Shown: piece by piece, positions 41,208 through 49,615 of the stretch
Layout of the letters: every line of letters begins with the position of its first letter
Numbering within the stretch: the first letter of the stretch is position 1
From: Mitsuokella multacida DSM 20544
GTDB taxonomy: Bacteria > Bacillota > Negativicutes > Selenomonadales > Selenomonadaceae
Assembly: GCF_000155955.1 (NCBI RefSeq)
Contig: NZ_GG697141.2
Span: 1,140,588 to 1,204,587 of the forward strand
Direction: 5' to 3'
DNA: 64,000 nucleotides
Notes under the pieces: generated by a model
Seen by the model: the letters and a program-made list of their open reading frames with translations, nothing else
Told to the model about the DNA's origin: nothing
Databases searched by the model: none
Translations under genes and position numbers: made by a program

Positions 41208-42479
41208 TTAATGTGTCTTTGCTGTGTTGCTGCTGCGCGTCGGAGCGGCTGGCGCCGTCTCGGCCGGGGCTGCTGTCGTGTGCGTGCTGCCCGCATGCGA
41301 GCTGCTCGTAGAGTGGTCGCTCGTCCCCTCGGAGCTCGAGCGGCTCGTGCTCCTCGAACTGGAGCTGCTGCTCGAACTGCTCTTGCTCGAGCTAGAATTC
41401 TTGGAACTGCTCGTGCTCGAGCTGCTCTTCGCCTTCGTCGTCGACGGGGCAGAGGTGGCACCCGCCGGGATGGAGCTCTCGTACTCGTGCTGCGTGCGTT
41501 CAAGCTGGGCCTTCTCGCTGGCGTTCAGCGTGATGCCGAGTGTCTCGGCCAGCGTCGTGCGCAGCTTCTGGAGGTCCGGGATCCAGTAGCTGACGCCGTC
41601 GATATAGAGCGGCTTGCCCGGGACCATCTCGGTCTTGAGCCCGTTCTTCTGGGCTTCCTTGAGCGTGCCGGCGAACTCGAGCAGCTGGCGGAAGGAGAGG
41701 TCGGTCTTGACGGAGGACATAACTTCGCCGATGACGCTCGGCAGCTTCGGGATGATGGCCGGGGACGTGATCTTGTCCATGCAGGCTTTCATGAATTTCT
41801 GCTGGCGCTTGATGCGGCCGATGTCGCCCTCTTCGTCGCGGTAGCGCACGTAGGTGACGGCCGTCTTACCGTCCATGTGCTGCATGCCCGGCTGCAGGTC
41901 GATGATCAGGCCGCCGTCGTCGTCCCACGGGTCTTCGTAGTACATGCGCTTCTCGACATCGATGTCGATGCCGCCAATGGCATCGATGATTTTCTGGAAG
42001 GCCTGGATGTTGACGACAACGTAGTGGTCCATGTTGACGCCGAGGAAGTCCTCGACGGTGCGCTGTGCGAGCTTCTCGCCCGCCTCAGGGCCGCCCTTGG
42101 CGCTGCCGTAGGCGTAGGCGGCATTGATCTTATCCCAGCCGTGTCCCTTGATCTTGACGCGGGTATCGCGCGGGATGGACATCAGCGCGGCCTGGTCTTT
42201 CTTCGGGTCGAGCGTCGCGACCATCAGCGTGTCGCTGCGGCCGACGTCGTCATCGCGCTCGTCGACGCCCATGATCATGATGGTCGTCTTGTCCTTGGAA
42301 GTCAGCAGGCCCTCCTCAACGACGTCATCGGCCGACTTGTCGAGCAGGCTGTTCGACGCGAAGAGCGCGCCCATGGCAGCCGCCGCGATAAAGGCGACAA
42401 TCAGGAGCCCCCAAAAGAGACCTCGATGCCGGCGGCGTGAACGGCGCGGCTGGCGAGGCGGGATCGGATTCGTTTGCAA
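41208..42479 (-). CDS. LCP-family (LytR-CpsA-Psr) glycopolymer transferase
   Basis: This 423-residue membrane-anchored protein attaches glycopolymers to the cell envelope. A basic N-terminus (PRRSRRRHRG) and one membrane helix (residues 22-42) precede the LCP domain, which has the family arginines and aspartates in LMVATLDPKKDQAALMSIPR, GKTAVTYVRYRDEEGDIGR and RQQKF. The last 90 residues are almost entirely Ser, Thr, Ala and Lys, an unusually long low-complexity tail. TTG 42479 is chosen because AGAAGG lies 8 nt upstream; TTG 42506 is an alternative. Confidence 0.9.
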   Translation of the reverse strand: MQTNPIPPRQPRRSRRRHRGLFWGLLIVAFIAAAAMGALFASNSLLDKSADDVVEEGLLTSKDKTTIMIMGVDERDDDVGRSDTLMVATLDPKKDQAALMSIPRDTRVKIKGHGWDKINAAYAYGSAKGGPEAGEKLAQRTVEDFLGVNMDHYVVVNIQAFQKIIDAIGGIDIDVEKRMYYEDPWDDDGGLIIDLQPGMQHMDGKTAVTYVRYRDEEGDIGRIKRQQKFMKACMDKITSPAIIPKLPSVIGEVMSSVKTDLSFRQLLEFAGTLKEAQKNGLKTEMVPGKPLYIDGVSYWIPDLQKLRTTLAETLGITLNASEKAQLERTQHEYESSIPAGATSAPSTTKAKSSSSTSSSKNSSSSKSSSSSSSSSRSTSRSSSEGTSDHSTSSSHAGSTHTTAAPAETAPAAPTRSSNTAKTH

Positions 42480-42687
42480 AATGATACCTTCTTTTCTCAA
42501 AATCAAGCATAAATCCCTGCTATTCTAGCAGGGCACATTTATAGTTACATTATAAGGAAAGCGCGTGGGATGTGCAATTACTTTATTCGTATCCACACCA
42601 TATCGTAGCGGGCAAGCCTGAAAAATCGATGGATAGATGGTAGAATAAGGACAGGAATGAAACAAGATGGCAGAAAGGATGATGGAT

Positions 42688-43149
42688 ATGGCAGCAGAGA
42701 TTGAACGCAAGTTCCTTGTCAAGGAGGGCTGGCAGCCGCAGACAGAAGGGATGCGCATCGCGCAGGGCTACCTCTCTTCGGTGCCAGAGCGCACGGTGCG
42801 CGTGCGCATCAAGGGGGAGAAGGGCTTCCTTACGGTCAAGGGGCGAAACGAGGGCACACGACGTGCGGAGTTCGAGTACGAGATCCCGCTTCTTGATGCG
42901 GAGGCCATGCTCGCTCTTTGCGAGCAGCCACTGATCGAGAAGCGGCGCTTCCTCGAGTCGTACGGCGGCTTTACATGGGAGGTCGATGTGTTCGCGGGTG
43001 CCAATGAGGGGCTCGTTGTGGCGGAAATTGAGCTGCCCACAGAAGATGCTGCGTTCATAAAGCCCCACTGGATTGGGGCGGAGGTCTCGGGCGATGTGCG
43101 TTACTACAATTCGAGCCTGATTCACCATCCGTATCGGGAGTGGAAGTAA
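42688..43149 (+). CDS. CYTH-domain protein (triphosphate tunnel enzyme)
   Basis: This 153-residue CYTH protein begins with the diagnostic EIERKFLV. Tunnel-lining basic and acidic residues are visible in RTVRVRIKGEKGFLTVKGR, FEYEIPLLDAEAML and EKRRFLESYGGFTWEVDVF. Bacterial members hydrolyse inorganic triphosphate or bind adenosine phosphates. ATG 42688 gives 8-nt spacing from GAAAGGA; ATG 42679 and 42682 are too close. It lies directly before the DnaA-box cluster. Confidence 0.92.
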   Translation: MAAEIERKFLVKEGWQPQTEGMRIAQGYLSSVPERTVRVRIKGEKGFLTVKGRNEGTRRAEFEYEIPLLDAEAMLALCEQPLIEKRRFLESYGGFTWEVDVFAGANEGLVVAEIELPTEDAAFIKPHWIGAEVSGDVRYYNSSLIHHPYREWK

Positions 43150-43154
43150 GAGGC

Positions 43155-43428
43155 TGTGTATAAGTCGTCTCGGCGCTTCGCTAGATATCCACAGGCAGAC
43201 GTGGGAAAATCGCGCGGCTGAAACCCAATATATGGGGCTGCGGGCAGGAGTACGGTGTATATATGGGGTTATCCACGGATTTATCCACATTATCCACAGA
43301 ATTTGTGGACAAGAGTCGTTGATTTTAACCACAATATGCACAACTGCCTGTATATATTATAGTAGGAAATCGGATTAAAACCGAGGAAAATGAGATTTAT
43401 CCACAGCTGTGGATTTCTTTGTGGATAA
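43155..43428. other. DnaA-box cluster, candidate replication origin or DnaA-titration site
   Basis: Four exact TTATCCACA boxes (43281-43289, 43290-43298 and 43397-43405 on plus; 43428-43420 on minus) and TTATACACA on minus (43163-43155) lie within 275 bp. At least five one-mismatch boxes accompany them: ATATCCACA 43185, TTATCCACG 43269, TTGTCCACA on minus at 43312-43304, TTAACCACA 43325 and ATATGCACA 43334. An AT-rich stretch (43321-43396, with TATATATTATAGTAGG) separates the two groups. There is no gene in this gap. The density and layout match bacterial oriC or datA/DARS-type loci. Confidence 0.75.
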
Positions 43429-43440
43429 ACAGAATAAAGC

Positions 43441-43484
43441 AAAAAAGAGCGCTGGACCGTGGCTGACGCGGTCCAGCGCTCTTT
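43441..43484. terminator. Strong terminator of the fru operon
   Basis: AAAGAGCGCTGGACCG pairs with CGGTCCAGCGCTCTTT around a 9-nt loop. A-runs on the left provide the U-tract for the minus-strand operon. Confidence 0.9.
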
Positions 43485-43502
43485 ACTTATAGCGGGATGT
43501 GT

Positions 43503-45428
43503 TTATTTGTCTTCACCATTCTTGAGCGGCTTCTTGAGGATCGAAAGGATTACGCAGCCGACGACGGCGCCGACGAGGATCGAGACGAGGTACATCAGCG
43601 GGTTGCCGATGGTCGGGACGACGAAGATGCCGCCGTGCGGTGCGCGCAGCGTGCAATCGAAGGCCATCGTCAGGGCACCCGTGACGGCCGAGCCGACGAC
43701 GCAGGACGGGATGACGCGCAGCGGGTCAGCTGCGGCGAACGGGATGGCGCCCTCAGTGATGAAGGAGAGGCCCATGACGTAGTTCGTGATACCGGCTTTG
43801 CGCTCGCTCTCCGTGAAACGGTTCTTGAAGAACGTCGTGCAGAGGGCAATCGCGAGCGGCGGGACCATGCCGCCTGCCATGACGGCAGCCATGACGTGGA
43901 ACTCACCGGAAGCCAAGAGGCCCGTGCCCGTGACGTAAGCAGCCTTGTTGATCGGGCCACCCATATCGACGGCCATCATGCCAGCGACGATCATGCCCAT
44001 GAAGATGCGGGCCGACGGGTCCATGTTCTTCAGCGTGTCGACCATCCAGCCGTTGATGGCGGAGACCGGCGGCGCGATGATGAAGAGGCTGATGAAGCCC
44101 ATGATCAGGATGCCGAAGAACGGATAGATGAGCATCGGCTTGATGCCCTCGAGGGACTCCGGCAGGCACTTCGAGGCCTTCTTGAGGAAGTTGACGATGT
44201 AGCCGCCGAGGAAGCCGGCGATCAGGGCGCCGAGGAAGCCGGAGCCCGTCGTGCCAGCGAGTGCACCGCCGACGAAACCGACGGCGAGACCCGGGCGGTC
44301 AGCAATCGACATGGAGATGAAACCGGCGAGGACCGGCAGCATGAAGCCGAAGGAGGCACCGCCGATGTCCTTGAAGAATTTTGCGAGCGGCGTGTTGGAA
44401 CCGAAGTTCTTCGGGTCGATGGAGTAATCATCGAACAGGAAGGCCAGGGCGATGAGGATACCACCGCCGACGACGAACGGCAGCATGTGCGAGACACCGT
44501 TCATCAGGTGCTTGTAGATCTGGCGGCCGAGGCTCTCGCCCTGGACGTCAGCAGCGCTCTCTTCCGTGTCGCTGCCCGATGCGTGGTAGACCGGCGCATC
44601 GCCCTTGAGGGCGCGGTCGATGAGCTCATCGGCCTTGTTGATGCCGTCGGCGACCTTCGTGATGACGACTTTCTTGCCGTTGAAGCGGGCCATGGCGACG
44701 TTCTTGTCGGCTGCGACGATGATGCCGTCGGCAGCGGCGATCTCAGCATCTGTCAGGATGTTCTTGGCACCGCCAGAGCCGTTCGTCTCGACCTTGATAG
44801 AAATGCCGCGCTTCTTGGCGTGCTGCTCGAGGCTCTCGGCTGCCATGAAGGTGTGGGCGATGCCCGTCGGGCAGGCCGTGACGGCGAGGATCTGGATGTG
44901 GTCGCTTGCCGGTGCAGCTTCGACGGCTTCGCCCTCAGCTGCCTCAGCTTCTGCCTTCGGCGCTTCGAACTTGCCATCTTCCTTGAGGTCGATGAGGTGC
45001 AGGAACTCTTCTTTCGTCTTGGCGGCGATCAGGGCTTCCTTGAAGTCCGGGTCCATGATCATCATGGCGAGCTGCTGCAGGATCTGGATGTGTGCGTCGT
45101 TGGCGGAATCCGGTGCCGCGATCATGAAGAACAGGCGGGCCGGTTTGCCATCCATGGACTCAAAGTCCATGCCTGCAGGCACCGTCATGGCGGCGAGGCC
45201 GGCTTCTTTGACGCCCGTGCTCTTGGCATGCGGCGTCGCGATGCCGTCGCCGAGGCCCGTCGTGCCCGAAGCTTCGCGGGCGAAGACGTCTTTGAGGTAC
45301 TGTTCTTTGTCGGAAAGATTGCCAGAGGCTGCCATGAGGTCAGCGAGCTGACGGATTGCTGACTGCTTGTCAGCAGGCTTTTGGCCAAGGGCGATGCTCT
45401 CGCTCTTGAGCAAGTCAGTGATACGCAT
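43503..45428 (-). CDS. fruA: Fructose PTS enzyme EIIABC (FruA)
   Basis: This 641-residue fused fructose PTS transporter has EIIA first (residues 1-150, phosphohistidine H67 in ATPHAKS). EIIB follows (about 177-275, phosphocysteine C186 in TACPTGIAHTFMAAE), and EIIC has about nine membrane segments from residue 300. Negatively charged Glu/Ala linkers join EIIA and EIIB. It imports fructose as fructose-1-phosphate for FruK. The gene order is fruR-fruK-fruA on the minus strand. The preceding fruK stop is 32 nt away. Confidence 0.95.
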   Translation of the reverse strand: MRITDLLKSESIALGQKPADKQSAIRQLADLMAASGNLSDKEQYLKDVFAREASGTTGLGDGIATPHAKSTGVKEAGLAAMTVPAGMDFESMDGKPARLFFMIAAPDSANDAHIQILQQLAMMIMDPDFKEALIAAKTKEEFLHLIDLKEDGKFEAPKAEAEAAEGEAVEAAPASDHIQILAVTACPTGIAHTFMAAESLEQHAKKRGISIKVETNGSGGAKNILTDAEIAAADGIIVAADKNVAMARFNGKKVVITKVADGINKADELIDRALKGDAPVYHASGSDTEESAADVQGESLGRQIYKHLMNGVSHMLPFVVGGGILIALAFLFDDYSIDPKNFGSNTPLAKFFKDIGGASFGFMLPVLAGFISMSIADRPGLAVGFVGGALAGTTGSGFLGALIAGFLGGYIVNFLKKASKCLPESLEGIKPMLIYPFFGILIMGFISLFIIAPPVSAINGWMVDTLKNMDPSARIFMGMIVAGMMAVDMGGPINKAAYVTGTGLLASGEFHVMAAVMAGGMVPPLAIALCTTFFKNRFTESERKAGITNYVMGLSFITEGAIPFAAADPLRVIPSCVVGSAVTGALTMAFDCTLRAPHGGIFVVPTIGNPLMYLVSILVGAVVGCVILSILKKPLKNGEDK

Positions 45429-45460
45429 AGATTTCTCCCCTTAACTATATATAGAATGAA

Positions 45461-46369
45461 TCAGATGATTGTCTTTAAGAGTGCCTCAACTTCCGGGCGC
45501 GTGGCGAGGTTTTCGCTGAACGCGGAAGCCGAGCCCGTAGCGACGCCCATGTGGAAGGCGGTCTTGAAGTCGCCCTGCGACTCCGTGTAGCCCGTGATGA
45601 AGCCTGCGACCATCGAATCGCCAGCGCCGACGGAGTTGATGAGCTTGCCCTTCGGGGCCGGGCTCTTGTAGTGCTGGCCATCTGCCGTCAACAGGATGGC
45701 ACCGTCGCCGGCCATCGAGATGAGGACGTTCTGTGCGCCCTTCTCCTGGAGCTTCTTGGCGTAGGTGATGATCTCCTCGTCCGTCGTGAGCTTGACGCCG
45801 AACATGTCGCCGAGCTCGTGGTTGTTTGGCTTGATGAGGAACGGATGGTACTTGAGGACGTTGAGAAGGAGCTTCTTCTCGGCATCGACGATGATGCGGA
45901 TGCCGCGGCCCTCGAGGCGGGCCATGATCTTCTCGTAGATGTCATCCGGCAGCGTCTTCGGGATGGAGCCGGCGAGCACGAGGGTGTCGCCCTCGGTGAG
46001 CTTGTCGAGCTTGGCGAAGAGCTCTTCGCGCTTTGCCTCGCTGATGTCCGGGCCCTGGCCATTGATCTCGGTCTCTTTCTCGGCCTTGACCTTGACGTTG
46101 ATGCGCGTGAAGCCTTCTGGCAGATGGACGAAGTCGTGCTTGACGCCGAAGCCGTCGAGCTGGCGCTTGATCTCTTCGCCCGTGAAGCCTGCCGTGAAGC
46201 CGAGCGCGGTGCTCTCATGGCCGAGGTTGCCGAGGACGATGGAGACGTTGATGCCCTTGCCGCCGCCGAGGACCTGCTCGTAGTTCACGCGGTTGATCTC
46301 ACCCGCGGTGAAGGAATCGAGGCGGACGATGTAGTCGAGCGACGGGTTGAAAGTTACGGTGTAGATCAT
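45461..46369 (-). CDS. fruK: 1-phosphofructokinase
   Basis: This 302-residue PfkB-family kinase converts fructose-1-phosphate to fructose-1,6-bisphosphate. The N-terminal signature is VTFNPSLDYIVRLD, the PfkB glycine motif is GGGKGINVSIVLGNLG, and the C-terminal anion hole with catalytic Asp is VGAGDSMVAGFI. Between fruR and fruA in the fructose operon, separated from fruR by 7 nt. Confidence 0.95.
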   Translation of the reverse strand: MIYTVTFNPSLDYIVRLDSFTAGEINRVNYEQVLGGGKGINVSIVLGNLGHESTALGFTAGFTGEEIKRQLDGFGVKHDFVHLPEGFTRINVKVKAEKETEINGQGPDISEAKREELFAKLDKLTEGDTLVLAGSIPKTLPDDIYEKIMARLEGRGIRIIVDAEKKLLLNVLKYHPFLIKPNNHELGDMFGVKLTTDEEIITYAKKLQEKGAQNVLISMAGDGAILLTADGQHYKSPAPKGKLINSVGAGDSMVAGFITGYTESQGDFKTAFHMGVATGSASAFSENLATRPEVEALLKTII

Positions 46370-46376
46370 TCTTCTC

Positions 46377-47123
46377 TTACTCTCCTTCCAGGATTGTCGT
46401 GCAATCCCGATACTTCTTGTCTCTTAGATGTCCGGTGATGATGGTCGCACTCGAGATGTTGGCGAAGGTGATCGGCGAGATCTTGTTGAACTTCGACTGA
46501 TCGGCCAACACGTAGGCGTGCTCACAGCGCGAGAGGGCCTCGCTCTTGACGAGCCCTTCACTAGAGTCCGGCGTGGAGAAGCCGGACTTGATGCTGATGC
46601 CATTGGCACCGAAAAATCCCTTGGTGAAATTGTAGAGCTCCAGGTTGCGCAGGGCCTCCGTGCCGATGACGGCTTCGGTGACGGCCTTGAGGCGCCCCCC
46701 GAGCAGGAAGACTTTGAAGCCTTTGAGGGACAGGCGCGAGGCATGCGGCAGCCCGTTCGTCACATAGACGGCCTGGCGCTCCTGCAGGAAGTCCACCATG
46801 TGCAGCGTCGTCGACCCGGCATCGATGTAGACGAAATCCTTGCGGGTCACGAGGCTGGCCGCCCGCCGCGCGATGGCAATCTTCTCCTCGGTGCAGCGGC
46901 TGCTCTTGGTCGGCATGTCTTCTTCCATCGCGGTGTAGTTGCTGTCGATGGAAGTCGCGCCGCCGTAGACTTTGTAGAGCATGCCGCGCTTGTGGAGCGC
47001 GGTCAGGTCGCGTCGGATGGTGGATTCCGATGTGCAGAGCGCCCGGGTGAGTTCCGGGACCGTCACCGCCTGTTTCTCTTTGAGGATGCGCAGGATGGTC
47101 GCATATCGTTCTTCCGTAAGCAT
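46377..47123 (-). CDS. fruR: DeoR-family repressor of the fructose operon
   Basis: This 248-residue DeoR-type regulator has the winged helix MLTEERYATILRILKEKQAV, VPELTRALCTSESTIRRDL and the sugar-phosphate-sensing DeoR C-terminal domain (YIDAGSTTLHMVDFL, VYVTNGLPHA). ATG 47123 is chosen because AAAGGTG lies 7 nt upstream; the in-frame start at 47177 would extend into the promoter. It most likely senses fructose-1-phosphate and controls its own operon through the tandem repeats upstream. Confidence 0.92.
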   Translation of the reverse strand: MLTEERYATILRILKEKQAVTVPELTRALCTSESTIRRDLTALHKRGMLYKVYGGATSIDSNYTAMEEDMPTKSSRCTEEKIAIARRAASLVTRKDFVYIDAGSTTLHMVDFLQERQAVYVTNGLPHASRLSLKGFKVFLLGGRLKAVTEAVIGTEALRNLELYNFTKGFFGANGISIKSGFSTPDSSEGLVKSEALSRCEHAYVLADQSKFNKISPITFANISSATIITGHLRDKKYRDCTTILEGE

Positions 47124-47148
47124 GGCGTTCACACCTTTCTGTACTTCC

Positions 47149-47178
47149 ATAATATCATCAAAGTCAATCAAAGTCAAT
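47149..47178 (-). promoter_or_regulatory. fru operon promoter overlapping tandem operator repeats
   Basis: On the minus strand TTGACT (47177-47172), 17 bp and TATTAT (47154-47149) form a promoter. Two directly adjacent 10-bp repeats (CAAAGTCAAT on plus at 47159-47168 and 47169-47178) cover the -35 and spacer, the expected placement of FruR operators. Confidence 0.8.
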
Positions 47179-47376
47179 CATACTCGTCAAACAATATGAA
47201 GAAATACGGAGAAAGAAGCGAGAACCCGACGAGGTTCTCACGGATGAGCAATACAAAAAGATTTCTGTAACAGAATTGGCCATTTTCATAAGAATTTCAT
47301 GGCTGATTGTATCCTTTTTCGCTATAATAAAGTTATAAATAGGAAGAAAGTGAAAGAGAAAGTAGGAGAGAATCAT

Positions 47377-48282
47377 ATGAACGATATCCACCACCTGCCC
47401 GGCAAAGCGGAGGCGAAGGCCGTCATCCGCCAGCACCGCAAGGCGTCATTTTACGTCAAGAAGTATCTGATGATCTTCATGGGCGCATTGATTGCGGCCA
47501 TTGGCCTCGAGCTGTTCCTGATCCCGAACAATGTCATCGACGGCGGTATCGTCGGTATCTCAATCATGATGTCGTCGATCACAGGGCTGTCTCTCGGCGT
47601 GTTCCTGGTCCTCTTGAACATCCCGTTCCTCTATCTGGGCTACAAGCAGATCGGCAAGAACTTCGCGATTGCGACGACGATTGCCATCTGTATCCTGTCG
47701 GTCTGGTCGGCGGTGTTTGCGCCAATCCCGAAAGTGACGGATGACCCGTTCCTCGCGGCAATCTTCGGCGGCATCATCGACGGTCTCGGCGTCGGCCTGA
47801 TCATCCGCGCGGGCGGCTCGCTCGACGGCACGGAGATTGTCGCCATCATCATGGACCGCCGGTCGGTCTTCTCGGTCGGCGAGGTTGTCATGTTCATCAA
47901 CCTCTTCATCCTGTCGAGTGCGGGCCTGCTCTACGGCTGGGACAAGGCGATGTACTCGCTCGTCGCATACTTCGTCATCTCGAAGATGATCGATGTCGTC
48001 ATCAAGGGCCTCGACGAGTCGTACGCCGTCATGATCGTCACGAACGAGCACGATGAGATCACCTCGGCCCTCAATGACCGACTCGGCCGTGGTGTCACGC
48101 TGTTGCACGGGCAGGGCGGTTACACGGGCGAGGCCAAGGAAGTGCTCTACTGCGTCGTCACGCGCCTCGAGGTCGACAAGCTCAAGGAAATCGTGCTCGA
48201 GAAAGATGAGAACGCCTTCGTCACGATCAACGCCGTCCATGACATCGTCGGCGGGCGCTTCAAGAAGAAGGCGATTCACTGA
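47377..48282 (+). CDS. YitT-family membrane protein
   Basis: This 301-residue protein has five or six membrane segments (DUF161: IGLELFLIPNNVIDGGIVGI, then RAGGSLDGTEIVAI) and a C-terminal cytoplasmic DUF2179 domain (ESYAVMIVTNEHDEI, RGVTLLHGQGGYTGEAKEVL). Family function is unknown; a transport role has been suggested. GTAGGAGAG precedes ATG 47377, and CTATAAT near 47322 is a plausible -10. It is followed by the long structured intergenic region. Confidence 0.88.
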   Translation: MNDIHHLPGKAEAKAVIRQHRKASFYVKKYLMIFMGALIAAIGLELFLIPNNVIDGGIVGISIMMSSITGLSLGVFLVLLNIPFLYLGYKQIGKNFAIATTIAICILSVWSAVFAPIPKVTDDPFLAAIFGGIIDGLGVGLIIRAGGSLDGTEIVAIIMDRRSVFSVGEVVMFINLFILSSAGLLYGWDKAMYSLVAYFVISKMIDVVIKGLDESYAVMIVTNEHDEITSALNDRLGRGVTLLHGQGGYTGEAKEVLYCVVTRLEVDKLKEIVLEKDENAFVTINAVHDIVGGRFKKKAIH

Positions 48283-48303
48283 GTTTTGCGAGGTGAGGCG
48301 GCT

Positions 48304-48495
48304 CGTGGCCGAGGCACTGCCGACGCTTCGCTGGGCAATGGCCTAAAAATTTTTTCAGGCTTTTAATCAATCCTTGCCGAGAATCTAAACGCGCTGCGCT
48401 TGGACGACGATTCTCGTCAAGGGCAGCTTGTAGCCTGAAAAAATTTTCTTGACGGCCATTGCCAAAGCTTCGCTTACGTCAGCGCCTCGGCCACG
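48304..48495. repeat. Long hairpin element A (inverted relative to B)
   Basis: Nested stems run from the outside inwards. 48304-48315 pairs with 48484-48495 (12 bp), 48334-48343 with 48454-48463 (10 bp), 48347-48360 with 48433-48446 (14 bp), and GAGAATC/GATTCTC forms the tip stem. The apical loop 48387-48407 begins AAACGCGCTGCG and is identical, on the opposite strand, to the loop of element B. No coding frame or U-tract explains it. It is a candidate structured RNA or a REP/MITE-like mobile palindrome. Confidence 0.85.
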
Positions 48496-48599
48496 GCCTT
48501 TGGCTCCTTTTTCTCCCGAAAATTTCCTTGGAGAGCATCTATTGCGCCACTTAGCATGGCCGAGGAAATATCTCTGTCTAGGAACGCAGGCTGAAACTC

Positions 48600-48652
48600 G
48601 TCCTGTCTGGGGCGGGGGCAAGTGACAATCCGAAGGTCGCCCCCGAGGCAGG
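48600..48652. repeat. Hairpin C between elements A and B
   Basis: TCCTG and a GGGGGC core pair with GCCCCC and CAGGA around an 18- to 19-nt loop. It lies midway between the two homologous hairpin elements. The neighbouring sequence 48496-48599 holds no gene. Confidence 0.6.
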
Positions 48653-48685
48653 AGACCGTGCGGCGTGGCATGCCGGGAGGGGCGG

Positions 48686-48850
48686 GGACAGGAGCGGAGT
48701 GTTCGCAGCTGGCGTCAAGAAAGATTTTTCAGCCTACACTACTTTCCTTGAAAAGAACGATCGTCCAAGCGCAGCGCGTTTTCGTTCCTTTTCAAGGCTC
48801 AATTAAAGGCTGAAAAATCTTTTAGCCAGCTGCGCCACGAAGCGTTGTCT
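48686..48850. repeat. Long hairpin element B (homologue of A)
   Basis: 48705-48713 pairs with 48825-48833, and 48722-48735 pairs with 48807-48820 (14 bp). A tip stem CCTTGAAAAGAACG pairs with CGTTCCTTTTCAAGG. The apical loop 48761-48781 is the exact reverse complement of that in element A. The flanking arms also align with A when A is reversed (GTCAAGAAA then TTTTTCAG; GCGAAGCGT and ACGAAGCGT). Stem positions that differ between A and B mostly change as pairs. Confidence 0.85.
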
Positions 48851-48949
48851 CTGCCCTTCCCGGCCGCACTATCCCCGCCTCCATCCCCGATGTCATCCCC
48901 ATCCATTGCCGAACGTAACTTCATCGCCAAAAACAAAGGAGGTATCTTT

Positions 48950-49597
48950 ATGCGAAACATCATCACTCGTTCCTGCATCACCATGCTGATGCTCCTCCTG
49001 CTCGCGGTCCCGGCTCTTGCCGCGGGGCGGCAGCCGCAGCGCATTGCGCAGTTCCCGCTCGTCATCGAGAGCTGGCAGCAGCCGGACGCTTCGGTGCAGG
49101 ACCAGCTGGAGACTAAGATTGACCGCGCGCTGCACGTGCCGCTCAATGACACGCTCAAGGCGGTCGAGTTCATCCCCGAGAAAGACTGTCTCGCGGCCTG
49201 GGATGAGGCGGAGGGACAGCTGACGGGCAAGGTCCGCATCAAGGACCTTGCCAAGCCGATTGCCGAGAAGCTCAATGCGGACCTCGTCGTCATCCCGGTC
49301 CTCGCCGAGTACGAGCAGTACACGACCATGAGCTGGTACTGGGACCGCGGCATGATCCTGCACAGCCACGCGGAAGTACAGCTCATCGTCTACGACCGCA
49401 CGAAGGACAAGCTCGTCCACAAGAAGGCATCCGACTTCTTCGACGATGAGTACTCCTCGGCCGGCACGGCCTCGTATCTCGCCCTCAATTGCATGGAGCG
49501 TGTCGTCAACGATGCTAACCTGCACGGCTTCCTCTGGCCTTTGGACAGGAGTACGCCTGTCGCGGATGATGCGAAAAAAGTATCGACAAAGTCCTGA
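48950..49597 (+). CDS. Secreted protein of unknown function
   Basis: This 215-residue protein has a clear signal peptide (MRNIITRSCITMLMLLLLAV, cleavage after ALA). The mature part starts with QRIAQFPLVIESWQQPD and contains KVRIKDLAKPIAEKL followed by NADLVVIPVLAEYEQYTTMS, reminiscent of periplasmic proteins with an alpha/beta fold, but I do not recognise the family. AAAGGAGG lies 7 nt upstream of ATG 48950; a longer reading frame upstream has no site. It follows hairpin element B by 100 nt. Confidence 0.75.
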   Translation: MRNIITRSCITMLMLLLLAVPALAAGRQPQRIAQFPLVIESWQQPDASVQDQLETKIDRALHVPLNDTLKAVEFIPEKDCLAAWDEAEGQLTGKVRIKDLAKPIAEKLNADLVVIPVLAEYEQYTTMSWYWDRGMILHSHAEVQLIVYDRTKDKLVHKKASDFFDDEYSSAGTASYLALNCMERVVNDANLHGFLWPLDRSTPVADDAKKVSTKS

Positions 49598-49615
49598 TTT
49601 TTTCAGGTTTCTGGC

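Noticed and set aside
41181-42440. Open plus-strand frame of 419 codons opposite the LCP gene
   Set aside because: Shadow of the LCP gene; its protein is Arg/Ala-rich with no domain.
43497-45362. Open plus-strand frame of 621 codons opposite fruA
   Set aside because: Shadow of fruA, whose EIIA/EIIB/EIIC motifs are unambiguous.
48385-48671. Short minus-strand coding frames across the hairpin elements
   Set aside because: They have no ribosome-binding site, and the nested stem complementarity and conserved loop explain the sequence better.
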